Origin: Stieleria neptunia
GTDB taxonomy: Bacteria > Planctomycetota > Planctomycetia > Pirellulales > Pirellulaceae
DNA: 64,000 bases
Direction of reading: 5' to 3'
Assembly (NCBI RefSeq): GCF_007754155.1
Contig: NZ_CP037423.1
Location: forward strand, 2,914,001 to 2,978,000
Below are positions 46,894 through 56,761 of this stretch, piece after piece. Every line of letters starts with the position of its first letter. The first letter of the stretch is position 1. A program made the translations under genes and the position numbers. Below the pieces are notes generated by a model. The model had not been told where the DNA came from. It did no database searches and saw nothing but the letters and a program-made list of their open reading frames with translations.

Positions 46894-48495
46894 TTAATGC
46901 TGCCAGTACTTTCTCAGCAGGTATTGATTGTCTTTGCCGTGCTGTAGCCAATCGTCGTATTCGGCTTGCGAGCGGAACGGTGGGATGTGGTGCGGTTCCA
47001 ATTTCTCGGACGTTTTCACCAGCGGGGCGGGTGATGCCGGAATCTTTGCGGCCAGCTTGTTTTTGATCTGAGAATACATCGGATCCTGCGCAAGGTTGTG
47101 CCATTCCTCGGGATCGGAGTGGTGGTCGTAGAGCTCTTCGCTGCCATCGATGTAACGTATGTACCGATACCGCTCGCTGCGGACGGAGAACTCGCCGTAG
47201 TCGTAGGTTGTCAAGGCGACATGGTCCCATGCTGCATCAGGCTGCTTGAGAAGCGGGGTCAGGCTATGGCCATCGATCGCGTTGTTGGCGGGCAGTCCGC
47301 AAACGTCGACGAGTGTCGGGTAGATGTCTTGCAACGAAACGGGGCGATGGCACAGCTGTCCATCTGCGGAACCGTCGCGCAGTCCGGGCGTACCGTTTGG
47401 AACATGGATCATCAACACCGAACGCACGACGTTGTCCCAGAGGGCGAATTTGCGCCAGTGCTGTTTCTCGCCAAGTTGCCAGCCATGGTCGGACCACAAC
47501 ACCACGACCGTGTTCTCCCGTTGGCCACTTTCGTCCAGGCCGTTGAGCAAGCGGCCGAACATCGCATCGGCAAACGCGATGGACGCCAGATACCCCTGGA
47601 CGCCTCGTTTCCACTGATCCGCTGCGATGACGTGCTGATGGTAGCCCCCGCCGCGAAAGGCGATATCCTTTGCCCGTGGACCGACATCATCAAGGTCGTT
47701 CTCCAATCGCTTGGGCAGGATGATGTCATCGAGTGGGAACAGGTCGAAATACTTGCGCGGCACATACCACGGCAGGTGCGGTCGATAGATGCCGCAAGCC
47801 AGAAAGAGCGGCTTGTCGCGTGGCTTTTTGAGTTGGCTGAGCACGTAGTCGACGCTCTTGAAGTCGCCCATCTGTTCATCAGGGACATCCAGAGCCGACC
47901 AGTCGAACATGCCATACATCTGATGGAATGCCGGCATGTTCATCGTTTTGGGTGTTGGGTTGTCCGCGGTCGTAAGCGCGGACTTGCTGAAATCAGGGAA
48001 TGCCTCGTCGGGCATGTTTTGCTGCTGTGACGGCCAGTACTCGTCCCAACAATCGGGATCGACCATGTGGTAGTGAAAGATCTTTCCCGCGCCGCAACTG
48101 AAATAGCCGTGCTGTCGGAAATAGGCTCCGATCGTTCGGCGGTTTGGAATCGCTTCGCGCCAGTCTTGGTAGTTGGAGTAAACGCCGGACGTGTAGGGGG
48201 CCAGCCCGGTCATGATTGCCGTGCGGGATGGGTTGCATCCGGGGCTCGGGCAATTGGCGTTTGTGAAGCAGACCGACCGCTTTGCAAATCGAGTGAAGTT
48301 GGGAGTGATCGCCTGCGGATGCCCGCCGAGCGGTTCAATCCAATCGTTCAAGTCATCGATGGAAACGAAGAGCACGTTGGGGCGATGCTCCTGGCCGAAT
48401 GCCGACGCAAGCGTGGGCAACACCAAGATGCACGCCATTATCAATCGGAGTCTGTACTTCACGAGTCTGGTTCTCATCAATGCGTACTGCATCAT
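46894..48495 (-). CDS. Sulfatase (iduronate-2-sulfatase-like)
   Basis: A 533-residue exported sulfatase with a signal peptide (residues about 12-34). Metal ligands are in LFVSIDDLND; the formylglycine site CNPSR has Cys87 in the order C-x-P-S-R. DHGWQLGEKQHW holds the other Ca-ligand Asp and the active-site His. It should hydrolyse sulfate esters of polysaccharides in the periplasm or outside. It is the last of three sulfatase genes on one strand, 39 bases after the previous one. Confidence 0.93.
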   Translation of the reverse strand: MMQYALMRTRLVKYRLRLIMACILVLPTLASAFGQEHRPNVLFVSIDDLNDWIEPLGGHPQAITPNFTRFAKRSVCFTNANCPSPGCNPSRTAIMTGLAPYTSGVYSNYQDWREAIPNRRTIGAYFRQHGYFSCGAGKIFHYHMVDPDCWDEYWPSQQQNMPDEAFPDFSKSALTTADNPTPKTMNMPAFHQMYGMFDWSALDVPDEQMGDFKSVDYVLSQLKKPRDKPLFLACGIYRPHLPWYVPRKYFDLFPLDDIILPKRLENDLDDVGPRAKDIAFRGGGYHQHVIAADQWKRGVQGYLASIAFADAMFGRLLNGLDESGQRENTVVVLWSDHGWQLGEKQHWRKFALWDNVVRSVLMIHVPNGTPGLRDGSADGQLCHRPVSLQDIYPTLVDVCGLPANNAIDGHSLTPLLKQPDAAWDHVALTTYDYGEFSVRSERYRYIRYIDGSEELYDHHSDPEEWHNLAQDPMYSQIKNKLAAKIPASPAPLVKTSEKLEPHHIPPFRSQAEYDDWLQHGKDNQYLLRKYWQH

Positions 48496-48534
48496 TCTGT
48501 GTTCAACACGTCGTCGTCGCGATCGCTGGCGATG

Positions 48535-49968
48535 TCAATTTGCACGCCGTGGCCGGCTGGCGTTGGTCTCTTTCAGCCACGCCTCCAACTCGGATCGAAG
48601 CTGCTGAGCCTTTTCGGGCAGCTTGTCAGCCAGATTGTTAGATTCGCTGATGTCATCTTTGAGGTTGTAGAGTTCGATCGAGTCATCGTCGTAGTACAGG
48701 ATCAGTTTGTAGTCGCCCGAGCGAACGGCGCTTCCCAATCGATTCTGCTTGTGAAACGCGTAGTTGGGATAGTGAAAGAAGATCGAGTCGCGTGTGGGCT
48801 CGGTGCCATTTTCGATCAGCGGCACCAAAGAGATTCCGTCAGGTGTGTTGGAGGGATCGGCATTCAGGTTCGCCGCGTCAAGAATCGTCGCATGAATGTC
48901 CATGGTGATGGCCGGCGTCGACGTTTGCGTCGATGGGCTGACGCGGCCGGTCCAGCGTACAATCATCGGGACCCGAATGCCGCCTTCGTACAGGAAACCT
49001 TTCTCCGCTCGTAGCGGTTGAACGTTGGCTGCGAAAGGGCCGTTGTCCGACGTAAAGATCACCAGCGTCTGTTCGCCCAGACCCTGCTGGTCGATCGCCG
49101 TGATGACTTTGCCGATCGACCGGTCCATGCCCTCAATCATCGCAGCGTACGTCGGATTCTCGACGCCCGGTCCTTTCCGTTGTTCGTATTTGGCGATCAA
49201 ATCGGCCGGGGCTTCAAAGGGGTAGTGGACGGAGTAATTCCACCAGCATAGAAAGAACGGGCGATTCCCATCCTCTTGGGCGGACTTGATAAAGCGGACG
49301 CATTCATCGGCACATCGGTCCGGCAAGTATTCGCCCTCGGTTTTCCCGGTCAGGTTGGGGATTTTGTAGGGGCTGAAATAGCTCGGTGGTCCTCCGAATC
49401 GACAACCGCCAATATTGATGTCGAATCCCTGATGTTCAGGACGCAACTCCGGCTCGGTCGGTTGATCCTGGTCGGGGTTGGACTTTGATCGACTGCGGTG
49501 GGAGAGGTGCCACTTTCCGACAAAGCCTGTCGCATACCCCGCCTGTTTGAGTTGCTCGGCCAGGGTCACCCGTTCCAGCGGTAGGTGTCGCAACCAAATC
49601 GGTGTGATCAAATCCGTACCGGGCTTCTGAAAATTCGGTGGATGACCTCCGGCGTGATTGGTGATGTTCAGACGAGCCGGTGATTCTCCCGTCATCAGCG
49701 CCGCACGTGTCGGCGTGCAAACCGGTGCGGCCGAGTAGGCATCGGTGAACAGCAGACCCTGCTCTGCCAGCCGATCCAGGTTGGGCGTATCAAGTTTCTC
49801 GTTTCCGTAGCAATGAAGGTCTTTCCAGCCGAGGTCATCGGCCATGATCAACACGATGTTTGGCGGTTTGCCTTTCTTTTTAGAGTCCTGGCCCGATGCA
49901 GTCGCCGAAAGGACGCTCAGGGCAACCAACGAAGCCATGAAACAATTGATCGCTGTCTTCTTTATCAT
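48535..49968 (-). CDS. Sulfatase (arylsulfatase A-like)
   Basis: A 477-residue exported sulfatase with a signal peptide (to about ATASG, residue 26), IVLIMADDLGWKDL with the metal Asp pair, the formylglycine site CTPTR (Cys84; Thr instead of the commoner Ser, still within C-x-P-x-R), GKWHLSH and FTSDNGPFA. Middle gene of the sulfatase operon, 51 bases downstream of the third. Substrate unknown; neighbours suggest sulfated glycans. Confidence 0.93.
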   Translation of the reverse strand: MIKKTAINCFMASLVALSVLSATASGQDSKKKGKPPNIVLIMADDLGWKDLHCYGNEKLDTPNLDRLAEQGLLFTDAYSAAPVCTPTRAALMTGESPARLNITNHAGGHPPNFQKPGTDLITPIWLRHLPLERVTLAEQLKQAGYATGFVGKWHLSHRSRSKSNPDQDQPTEPELRPEHQGFDINIGGCRFGGPPSYFSPYKIPNLTGKTEGEYLPDRCADECVRFIKSAQEDGNRPFFLCWWNYSVHYPFEAPADLIAKYEQRKGPGVENPTYAAMIEGMDRSIGKVITAIDQQGLGEQTLVIFTSDNGPFAANVQPLRAEKGFLYEGGIRVPMIVRWTGRVSPSTQTSTPAITMDIHATILDAANLNADPSNTPDGISLVPLIENGTEPTRDSIFFHYPNYAFHKQNRLGSAVRSGDYKLILYYDDDSIELYNLKDDISESNNLADKLPEKAQQLRSELEAWLKETNASRPRRAN

Positions 49969-50019
49969 CGCTGTCTCGTCGAAACTCTTGGCGAGTTCCG
50001 CTACGGGGGAACCGCGTGG

Positions 50020-51381
50020 TTAGGGAGTGCCGGGGGCAAGCTTGCCGGATTGACGCTGGGTGGGAATATACCAAGCGTCCAACAGGGCGCTGAGTTCCCT
50101 GACCTTTTTGGGATTCGTCTTGGCGAGATTCTTGTTTTCGCCGGGATCATCCTTCAGATCGTACAGCTGGGGTGCAGCGTCTTGGGGCGGATACCTCATG
50201 TACCCTGGCGCCCCATCGTACGTCAGCAGGAGCTTGTCATGGCCCTTGATCACCCAGCGATACAGCAGCGATGCTTGGGGATTCTCGATGTCGGCGATGT
50301 CGTGGGCAAAGGCTTCGCCATAGAGGGTGTCGCGCTCGATGGCTTGGCCGGACGTCAACTGCGGCAGCAAATTGAGTCCGGGGAAGTCGTGGGGGCCTGT
50401 CGCGCCGGCAGCCGCCAGAACGGTGGGCACGAAATCGATCGATGAGCAGAGTTCGGGACGATCCGCCGGACGGATTTTTCCGGGCCAGCGGAACATGATC
50501 GGCGTCCGTGTCCCGAGCTCGTAGGGACTGCGTTTGGATCGCGGTCCGTAGCGACCGGCTTCCGTTTGGATCCAGCCGTTGTCCGTGACATAGATGACAA
50601 GTGTCTCTTCGGCAATTCCCGAGCTGTCGATGTGATCCAACAACGAGCCGCAGGTTTCATCGAACCATTCACACATCGCGTAGTACTTGGCGATCCGTTC
50701 CTGCACTCCCTTTTTGATGTATTTGTCCAGAAGTCGAGCCGGTGGATTGTGTGGCGTATGGGGCATGACGGGTGCGTACCAGACAAAAAATGGCTTGTCC
50801 GCTTCCACGCTGCGATCGATAAAGTCCGTGACAGGTGCCATGGTTTCGCGTCCGATCTTCAGTCCTGCATCACCATGTCGTCCGCCTGGATTGGGATACC
50901 CCTTGGTCATTCCTTCGGTGAAACCGCCGCGCCGGAAAGAACCTTCCCACCATTTTCCACTTTGGAAACTGACATACCCCTTCTCGGCCAGCCACTGAGG
51001 CAAGGCACCGGTGCGGTCAATGTGTTCGAGCAGCAGAGCGCGAGCGTCTTTGCCGGTGTTTTCGGCGTGAGCTTTGTTCTGCGGGGTGCGGGCGGGGTCG
51101 TTTCCGGTCGTCTTGTTCTGATGCGAATAGAGTCCCGATACCAACGTCATCAACGAGGGGCGGCACAATGCGGTTGGAACATAGCCCCGGCGAAACAACG
51201 CGCTCTCTCGGGCGAGCTTGTCGAGGTTTGGCGTTTCGATTTTCCCATGCCCCATGAATCCATAGTCGGTGTAACCCTGGTCATCGGAGAGGATCAAAAC
51301 GACGTTCGGTGGCTTGCTATTGGCAGTTGTCGCGCCTGCGACCCACAGGAGTATCGGGAGCAGGCGAAGAAGACGGTTCAT
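50020..51381 (-). CDS. Sulfatase with an altered CxPSL site
   Basis: Start at the ATG at 51381 gives 453 residues with a clear signal peptide (LLRLLPILLWVAGATTANS); the longer frame to 51804 runs antisense through a repeat element and was discarded. VVLILSDDQGYTDYGFMG carries the metal Asp pair, and the formylglycine region reads LCRPSLMTLVSG (Cys73, Leu77) where Arg is expected. GKWWEGS replaces the usual GKWH, and YVTDNGW follows. First gene of the three-sulfatase operon. Confidence 0.88.
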   Translation of the reverse strand: MNRLLRLLPILLWVAGATTANSKPPNVVLILSDDQGYTDYGFMGHGKIETPNLDKLARESALFRRGYVPTALCRPSLMTLVSGLYSHQNKTTGNDPARTPQNKAHAENTGKDARALLLEHIDRTGALPQWLAEKGYVSFQSGKWWEGSFRRGGFTEGMTKGYPNPGGRHGDAGLKIGRETMAPVTDFIDRSVEADKPFFVWYAPVMPHTPHNPPARLLDKYIKKGVQERIAKYYAMCEWFDETCGSLLDHIDSSGIAEETLVIYVTDNGWIQTEAGRYGPRSKRSPYELGTRTPIMFRWPGKIRPADRPELCSSIDFVPTVLAAAGATGPHDFPGLNLLPQLTSGQAIERDTLYGEAFAHDIADIENPQASLLYRWVIKGHDKLLLTYDGAPGYMRYPPQDAAPQLYDLKDDPGENKNLAKTNPKKVRELSALLDAWYIPTQRQSGKLAPGTP

Positions 51382-51433
51382 GTTGTTCGTCGTGTTGGCT
51401 GGGTGGGTTGACTGATCAGGGAACGGCACGGTC

Positions 51434-51690
51434 GTGAGCGTAGGCGTGCAGGCCTCTACGGATCGTCCAGCATCGGAACGATGCGAAACGCGACGAATCC
51501 TCATGATTTCGTCGATTGAGTGTGATGTGGTCAGCGGACCGATGTACGACGTCCTTTCTAGGTCGTCGTCGGGAGTCCAGCGGACGACGGCCCGGAAGGG
51601 CCATCGTACTCGAAAAACCGATCGTCCTACCCACGGTCGCTGCGTCGCAGCGACTGGGAGTTGCCTGAAGGCTATACACCAACGGCTGCC
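51434..51690. repeat. MITE-like repeat element, long form, copy 2
   Basis: Shares with copy 1 (39959-40189) the 66-base core GTACGA...TCGTAC (51544-51609) including TACGACGTCCTTTCTAGGTC and the GGCCCGGAAGGGCC hairpin. Its left end matches the reverse complement of the right end of copy 1, as expected for inverted ends. It also carries a GTCGCTGCG/CGCAGCGAC hairpin near 51637-51655. It separates the dehydrogenase gene from the sulfatase operon. Confidence 0.75.
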
Positions 51691-51724
51691 GAATCTTTTT
51701 CGAATGGTCTCATCTTTGGTTCGC

Positions 51725-52888
51725 TCATGCCGTGGTCGCGGCGAGGCGTTGTTGCGCAATGCGGTCGGCGACTTCGGCAGTTGGAATGTCTTCCGTGTTT
51801 GCACAATGAAAGATTTCCGTCAGCGTTTCGCCAATCCGCTCGGTATGGTGCATTGCTTGATTCAAATCGTAGTCGCGTTTCTCGTAGGAAATATTGATGA
51901 TTCCTCCCGCGTTGATCACGTAGTCGGGGGCGTAGATGATCTTGCGGTCCGTCAACGTCTTGGCCACCGCAGGCTCGGCGAGTTGATTGTTTGCGGCACC
52001 AGCGACGATCGCTGATTTTAATCTTTCAGCGGATTGGTGATTGAGGCTGCCTCCGAGTGCGCAAGGGGCGAAGACGTCTGCGTGAACGTCATCGATCGCT
52101 TCGGGGGCAACCGATGTCGCTGAAAGCTCGGTACATGCTCGCGTGACATTGGATTGATGAACGTCCGAGACGACAAGGTTGGCGCCGGCGTCGTGTAGAT
52201 GGCGACACAACGAATACCCCACGTTTCCTACACCTTGGACGGCGACCGTGATGTCGTCGAGTCGGGCCCGAGGATTGTAGGGGCGGCCTCGCTTGAAGGC
52301 GACGGCGGCCTGGATTCCACAGTAGACGCCATACGCCGTGACGGGGGACGGATCGCCACTGCTGCCCATTGAGGTCGGCAAGCCAGCGACGTGGTTGGTT
52401 TGCGTGCGCACCGAGACCATGTCATCGACCGACACGCCGACATCCTCGGCCGTGACGTATTGACCGCCCAGACGATCGACGAAGCGTCCGAAGGCTTGGA
52501 ACAAGGCATCGGATTTGTCGCGGCGTGGGTCACCCATGATGACCGCTTTGCCTCCCCCTTGCTGGGTATCCGCCACCGCGTGCTTGTAGCTCATCCCCTG
52601 GCTCAAACGCAGCGCGTCGGTCAATGCTTCTTCGTCGCTTGCGTACCGCCACATCCGGCAGCCGCCCAACGCTGGCCCAAGCGACGTGTTGTGAATCGCG
52701 ATGAAGGCACGCAGGCCGACCCGCGCGTCGGTACAAGAAACCACAAGTTCGTGCCCGTCAAATCCGGGGAGACCACGACAATCGATTGTTTCGAATTGGC
52801 ACTCAGCTGTGACGGGGCTGGGGGCGCCCGCTGGGGCATCCTCAGCCTGCATCTCAGTTTCGGCGTTTGCTGTTGTGGGGGCATGCAT
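51725..52888 (-). CDS. Leu/Glu/Phe/Val dehydrogenase
   Basis: Started at the ATG at 52888 (an ATG at 52900 is also possible), 387 residues. It contains GPALGGCRMW, LSQGMSYKHAVADTQQGGGKAVI with the substrate-binding and catalytic lysines, TAEDVGVSVDDM and the NAD-binding QGVGNVGYSL. The layout fits leucine/valine dehydrogenases, which deaminate branched-chain amino acids. The N-terminal 35 residues are Ala/Pro-rich and not part of the fold. Confidence 0.92.
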   Translation of the reverse strand: MHAPTTANAETEMQAEDAPAGAPSPVTAECQFETIDCRGLPGFDGHELVVSCTDARVGLRAFIAIHNTSLGPALGGCRMWRYASDEEALTDALRLSQGMSYKHAVADTQQGGGKAVIMGDPRRDKSDALFQAFGRFVDRLGGQYVTAEDVGVSVDDMVSVRTQTNHVAGLPTSMGSSGDPSPVTAYGVYCGIQAAVAFKRGRPYNPRARLDDITVAVQGVGNVGYSLCRHLHDAGANLVVSDVHQSNVTRACTELSATSVAPEAIDDVHADVFAPCALGGSLNHQSAERLKSAIVAGAANNQLAEPAVAKTLTDRKIIYAPDYVINAGGIINISYEKRDYDLNQAMHHTERIGETLTEIFHCANTEDIPTAEVADRIAQQRLAATTA

Positions 52889-53086
52889 GACGATCGTCAA
52901 ATTCCATGTTGGGTTTGAGTCGATAAACGTACGGTTGGCGAATGATCCTGCCGTGAACTCGCCCGTCAGCGCGACGTTTACACCGCAAGAAAAAGAGTGG
53001 AGGCGACAGATCCCATCCTGGTTCGGGGCGAAGTGTCAACTCCGCGTCATGGCGGATGGCGATCCGTCGTGGGCCCCAATCGAAAC

Positions 53087-53251
53087 TCATTCGACGCGAT
53101 ATTCCGGTGGCGGTGGATCATTCAGTTCCGGATGATCCTTCAGGAGTTGCTCGACTTCGGAAAGTTCATAGGTCTTTTCGGATTTCTTCTCCGCACAACC
53201 CACGGAGCTGACAGCCAACAGCAAGGCAAACCAATACACAAGAATTTTCAT
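53087..53251 (-). CDS. Small lipoprotein
   Basis: Start at the ATG at 53251, 54 residues. A signal peptide with lipobox (LLLAVSSVGC) puts the mature N-terminal Cys near residue 19, followed by a short charged, Pro-rich tail (SEVEQLLKDHPELNDPPPPE). Tiny lipoproteins of this type commonly follow DUF1559 genes in planctomycetes, as here. Function unknown. Confidence 0.7.
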   Translation of the reverse strand: MKILVYWFALLLAVSSVGCAEKKSEKTYELSEVEQLLKDHPELNDPPPPEYRVE

Positions 53252-53363
53252 AGCGGACTCAGATTCCAGGAGAAACAATAGGACAGGTCATTCCATGAAG
53301 CATCGCGATTTGTTTCGATGCCTTCACGCACGAGGAAACGGACGAGGCGGTGACCAGCTAACC

Positions 53364-53388
53364 AGCGTGCCCGGTGACCGGGCACGCT
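53364..53388. terminator. Terminator-like hairpin after the DUF1559 gene
   Basis: AGCGTGCCCGG at 53364-53374 pairs perfectly with 53378-53388 around a three-base loop, 34 bases after the DUF1559 stop. There is no T-run. It may end or attenuate transcription between this gene and the small lipoprotein gene. A GCCTGCATGGT direct repeat (two copies) sits beside it. Confidence 0.6.
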
Positions 53389-53421
53389 GCCTGCATGGTG
53401 CCTGCATGGTGCATTGAGAGA

Positions 53422-54666
53422 TCAGAGCTCTTCGCCGATCACTTCCCTGGATGCGCGAGTGCCAAGCGCGCCCCAGAGGCCGTAGGGGCTGGGTGAACCG
53501 GGGATCGACAACGGGTCGTCGTTCTGGGCGTCGAGCGAAACCATGGCTCGGCCAGCTGGATCTCCCGCCTCAATGGAGTCCGTGATGAACTTGACGGCTC
53601 CATCGCCCATCAAGACGTGAGCCCCGCCCTGGTGTCGGCTACTCGGTGGGCACACTCCCTCGGACTGGTACCAGAGTTGGGTGAAACACAACTCTCGGTT
53701 AGGAGGCAGGATCGTGTAGACCCCGGAGTGAATGTGCAATCCCCAGGCCCAGCGAAAACCGCGGCGATTGTCGATGTGGGGATTGGAGGCGAAGGGAGCA
53801 GTCGGATCCCAGAACAGAGGTCGTTCCGGATCGATGAATGTCAGGCAGGCGATTGCGCCGCCGGTCGACTTCAACGGCCCCGTTGCCCCGGTCGTACCGT
53901 TCAAGTGCCTCGAACGTTTGTCATTATCGCCAAGGTCGGTGATGAACTCACCCATCGCAATCGTGTTCGACAAGCCATCGAGCACATCACGAAAGGTGGT
54001 TTTCAACTGGCTCTTGAAAAAGCCTCGGTTGCTGGCATTTGCCATCTGGAAGACGTCCGTCGATCTCGCCGTCCCATCAATGTTATAAACCTGACCAAGG
54101 TTGGTCGCATCGATCGAGTCGCCCATGCAGACGCCATAGTTGGTGCGCCCCATCGCTGGAAGCCCGATACCGGGGTCGCTGGGGCATCGGTAGGTTGGAA
54201 TGTCTGATTCGAAGGGATCGTAAGGTCCAGCAGCTGCCGCAACGAGACGGCCGAACACGCGGCCTGGATAAGGGCCCATGGCGGCGTAAATGTTCCCTGC
54301 CCCTGGCAGCCCGTCTGGGACCTGGTAGGGGTTGGAGATTTGATCCCAAAGTGCCTGTTGTTCAATGAACGGCGCCAGCCCGACCAATGCGGACAATTCG
54401 AGACTGTTGCTGCCGGGAGCGAATTCCCGACGAGATCTCTGGGTGGCAGTTCCGCCGCCTTGGGTGGGCAGTTGCCGATAGGCCGATTCGTAATTGTGAA
54501 TCGCCAAGCCGATCTGTTTGAAGTTATTGCTGCAGCTCATTCGGCGAGCCGCTTCTCGGGCCGCCTGAACGGCCGGTAATAACAATCCCACCAAGATTCC
54601 GATGATCGCGATGACGACAAGAAGTTCAACAAGCGTGAATCCCCGACGCCGATAACAGCTACGCAT
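53422..54666 (-). CDS. DUF1559 prepilin-like protein
   Basis: A 414-residue protein starting with a type IV prepilin-type signal: [20 protein letters not shown] with the Gly-Phe cleavage site and Glu+5. Then come the DUF1559 marks [18 protein letters not shown] and [14 protein letters not shown], and the C-terminal [17 protein letters not shown] box. This family is hugely expanded in planctomycetes and thought to form pseudopilin-like or envelope structures. Confidence 0.95.
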   Translation of the reverse strand: MRSCYRRRGFTLVELLVVIAIIGILVGLLLPAVQAAREAARRMSCSNNFKQIGLAIHNYESAYRQLPTQGGGTATQRSRREFAPGSNSLELSALVGLAPFIEQQALWDQISNPYQVPDGLPGAGNIYAAMGPYPGRVFGRLVAAAAGPYDPFESDIPTYRCPSDPGIGLPAMGRTNYGVCMGDSIDATNLGQVYNIDGTARSTDVFQMANASNRGFFKSQLKTTFRDVLDGLSNTIAMGEFITDLGDNDKRSRHLNGTTGATGPLKSTGGAIACLTFIDPERPLFWDPTAPFASNPHIDNRRGFRWAWGLHIHSGVYTILPPNRELCFTQLWYQSEGVCPPSSRHQGGAHVLMGDGAVKFITDSIEAGDPAGRAMVSLDAQNDDPLSIPGSPSPYGLWGALGTRASREVIGEEL

Positions 54667-55139
54667 AGCAAGGTTCCCTAACCAAAAGATCAGTCCTAAA
54701 ACAAAACAAATGCATACTCGGATAACCGGCGCCGAAGCTTTCGAAGCGTCTCAGCGTGCAAGGTGATGAGGATGCAGTCACTGAAAATTAATGTTAGCCG
54801 TGCCCGCTCTTAAGAATATGCTTCGATCGCCATGCAGCGATGTTTCTGCGCACAGTGCGGGTGTTTTCGATCAGCCTGGCGACGAGGAACGCGGTCGCGG
54901 CTGGCGGTTGCCTGAGTTGCAGCCGGGTGAGAAGAGGGCTGTCATGGCGGAACGTTGATACGCTCCCTTCGACTTGATGCACGCGTTCATCAAGCGGCGT
55001 GACGTCACGGTAACTTATTGTGACTCAACGTTCAATGGCGCGTAAGCTACCGTAGACGCCTGGAAAGGGATTGCAGCACGTTACAAGGATGCATGTCAGA
55101 CAGTCAGGTCACGGGCATCGGTAAAAAGAGATTCAGCAA
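54667..55139. other. Intergenic upstream of the DUF1559 gene
   Basis: No gene is supported. The A/T-richer stretch just before the DUF1559 start (about 54667-54720) probably holds its promoter. Confidence 0.35.
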
Positions 55140-55220
55140 CCGTTGGTGTTTAGCCTTTCGGCGATTCCCGGTCGCTGCGACGCAGCAACAGTGGGCGGCT
55201 AAAGCCTGCACACCAACACT
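55140..55220. repeat. MITE-like repeat element, short form
   Basis: An 81-base hairpin element with ends CCGTTGGTGTTTAGCC and GGCTAAAGCCTGCACACCAA, the same ends as the long elements at 39959 and 51434, but without the 66-base core. It contains GCTGCGACGCAGC. It lies downstream of the PAS-AraC gene. Confidence 0.75.
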
Positions 55221-55270
55221 CGTGGACGTGACAGGCAGGCATGGCACCTTTATCGGGGTGCCGTCCGAAA

Positions 55271-56026
55271 TCAGCGTTGTTTCCTGAACACCGAAGGGGT
55301 GACACCGGTCGCCCGCCGAAAGGCTCGGGTGAACGCGCTGTGATCACAAAAACCACAGGCCAACGCGATTTCAACGATTGGCTTATTTGTACTGCGCAAC
55401 AGTCGTGATGCGGCTGCGATGCGAATTTTGGCGATCAATTGCGTGGGCGTCAGGTCGAAAATGCGGCGTGTGAATCGGGCAAGTTTCTGGGTGGTCAGCC
55501 TGGATCGCTGGGCCAGCCATGCCGGCGTGACTGCGGCGTCAAGTGTCCGTTCAAACTCTTCCAGGGCGATGGCGAACGCCGTTGGGATTTCCTCGGTGGG
55601 AATGGAAACGCGGACATCACGCGAGAAACCGATCAGCCCGACCACGTTGCCGTCCGAATCGTGAATCGGCAGCTTCGTGGTCAGACACCAGACCGGGTTC
55701 AATGGTCGATCCCATTGCATCTCGAGATGTTCAATGAGTGGACGTCCGGTCCGCAACACTTTCTCGTCTTGTTTCGAAGGAACCTGGCCAAATTCCCCCT
55801 GGCAAATGTCGCGGGGCTGTTTACCGATCACATCCGATTTGGATCTAAATCCATGTCGCTTGACCAGCGATTCGTTGACGGCAACGTATCGGCCATCGGC
55901 GTCTTTGACAAAGAACGCGGCGTCGGGCGCCGAATCGAATAGTTTCGAGAGCACCTTCACGTCGATCGATGTCACGTCACGATCGCATGCTCCTGCCACA
56001 GGGTGGGGCTTCCGTTCGGTGCGCAT
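55271..56026 (-). CDS. PAS-domain AraC-family regulator
   Basis: A 251-residue protein with a PAS sensor domain (about residues 25-140; LFDSAPDAAFFVKDADGRYV, then LPIHDSDGNVVGLIGFSRDV) and a C-terminal AraC/XylS DNA-binding domain with two helix-turn-helix motifs (KPIVEIALACGFCDHSAFTR and FRRATGVTPSVFR). It probably senses a small ligand or redox cue and controls a nearby catabolic operon, possibly the one starting at 56762; that link is inference from position. Confidence 0.88.
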   Translation of the reverse strand: MRTERKPHPVAGACDRDVTSIDVKVLSKLFDSAPDAAFFVKDADGRYVAVNESLVKRHGFRSKSDVIGKQPRDICQGEFGQVPSKQDEKVLRTGRPLIEHLEMQWDRPLNPVWCLTTKLPIHDSDGNVVGLIGFSRDVRVSIPTEEIPTAFAIALEEFERTLDAAVTPAWLAQRSRLTTQKLARFTRRIFDLTPTQLIAKIRIAAASRLLRSTNKPIVEIALACGFCDHSAFTRAFRRATGVTPSVFRKQR

Positions 56027-56322
56027 TTTCAGTTTTCGGTGAAGGACTTGTCCAAGAAAACAGGCTTCAACGAGTCTACTTCACACGTCATGGGGCGAAA
56101 ATCAGAGGCTACCCGGACCAACAGGGGAAGGGGGTGTTTAGTCGCCTAAGACGCCGACTCCGTGCTTGTTGCTGTGAACTCTTGGGCGATCTGCTTGCCT
56201 CCACTTCGCTTGCCTGCGACTTGACTCCGCAGCGGTCGCGACAACGACAAGGAAAGGGGGGGCTTGCGCCCAACGTCATCTCCCGTGGCGCCGAGCGGGG
56301 GGGCGGTTCGTCAGCGGCGGGG

Positions 56323-56371
56323 CGCGAGCCCTCCGGTTCTTCATCTCTGACACAACACCGGAGGGCTCGCG
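56323..56371. repeat. Palindromic repeat with perfect 15-base arms
   Basis: CGCGAGCCCTCCGGT at 56323-56337 pairs with 56357-56371 around a 19-base loop. It looks like a dispersed REP-type repeat and lies in the 735-base gap (56027-56761), in which no gene is supported. Confidence 0.8.
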
Positions 56372-56406
56372 GGCTGTCGATTTAGTCTGGATCTGCTGAG
56401 TCAATG

Positions 56407-56473
56407 GTGAGCCGCTGGCCGTAAGGCCTCGGGCAGCGTCGCAGTGCCCGGCCGCTTACGCGTCGCGGCTCAC
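56407..56473. repeat. Second palindromic repeat in the same gap
   Basis: GTGAGCCGC at 56407-56415 pairs with 56465-56473, and CGTAAG at 56420-56425 with CTTACG at 56455-56460, giving a 67-base foldback with a Pro/Gly-codon-like GC-rich loop. Not related in sequence to the neighbouring repeat. Confidence 0.75.
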
Positions 56474-56761
56474 AAAAACGACAGCCCGCTCGCGCCCAAC
56501 CGCTAAGAAATGCTTCACAGCGTTGCCTTTCACGGTTCCTGGGGGCTGCATTCGCTGGAACTCGGCTCCTCGATCATGCGATTTCTTGGCCCTCCAATCG
56601 TTTCCCAGATGGTCGGTTGTCGCTCCAGGCTTTCTCGCTGGTTTGCTGACCGGATTGCGAGCGTGCAGTGGGCGGGGGATCTGGCTAGACTGTTGCGTTT
56701 GCGAAATGGTGCCATGGGGCACAGACGAGTAGGACTTCATTGATTTGCGACAGGACACCCA

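Noticed and set aside
48067..49014. Plus-strand open frame of 315 codons
   Set aside because: Antisense to two sulfatases with clear catalytic motifs; no recognisable domain.
51382..51804. N-terminal extension of the third sulfatase
   Set aside because: It runs through the MITE-like element and into the neighbouring gene; the ATG at 51381 starts a perfect signal peptide.
52854..53090. Minus-strand frame of 78 codons overlapping the end of the lipoprotein gene by ATGA
   Set aside because: Arg/Pro-rich with no domain; the overlap appears accidental and it runs into the start of the dehydrogenase gene.
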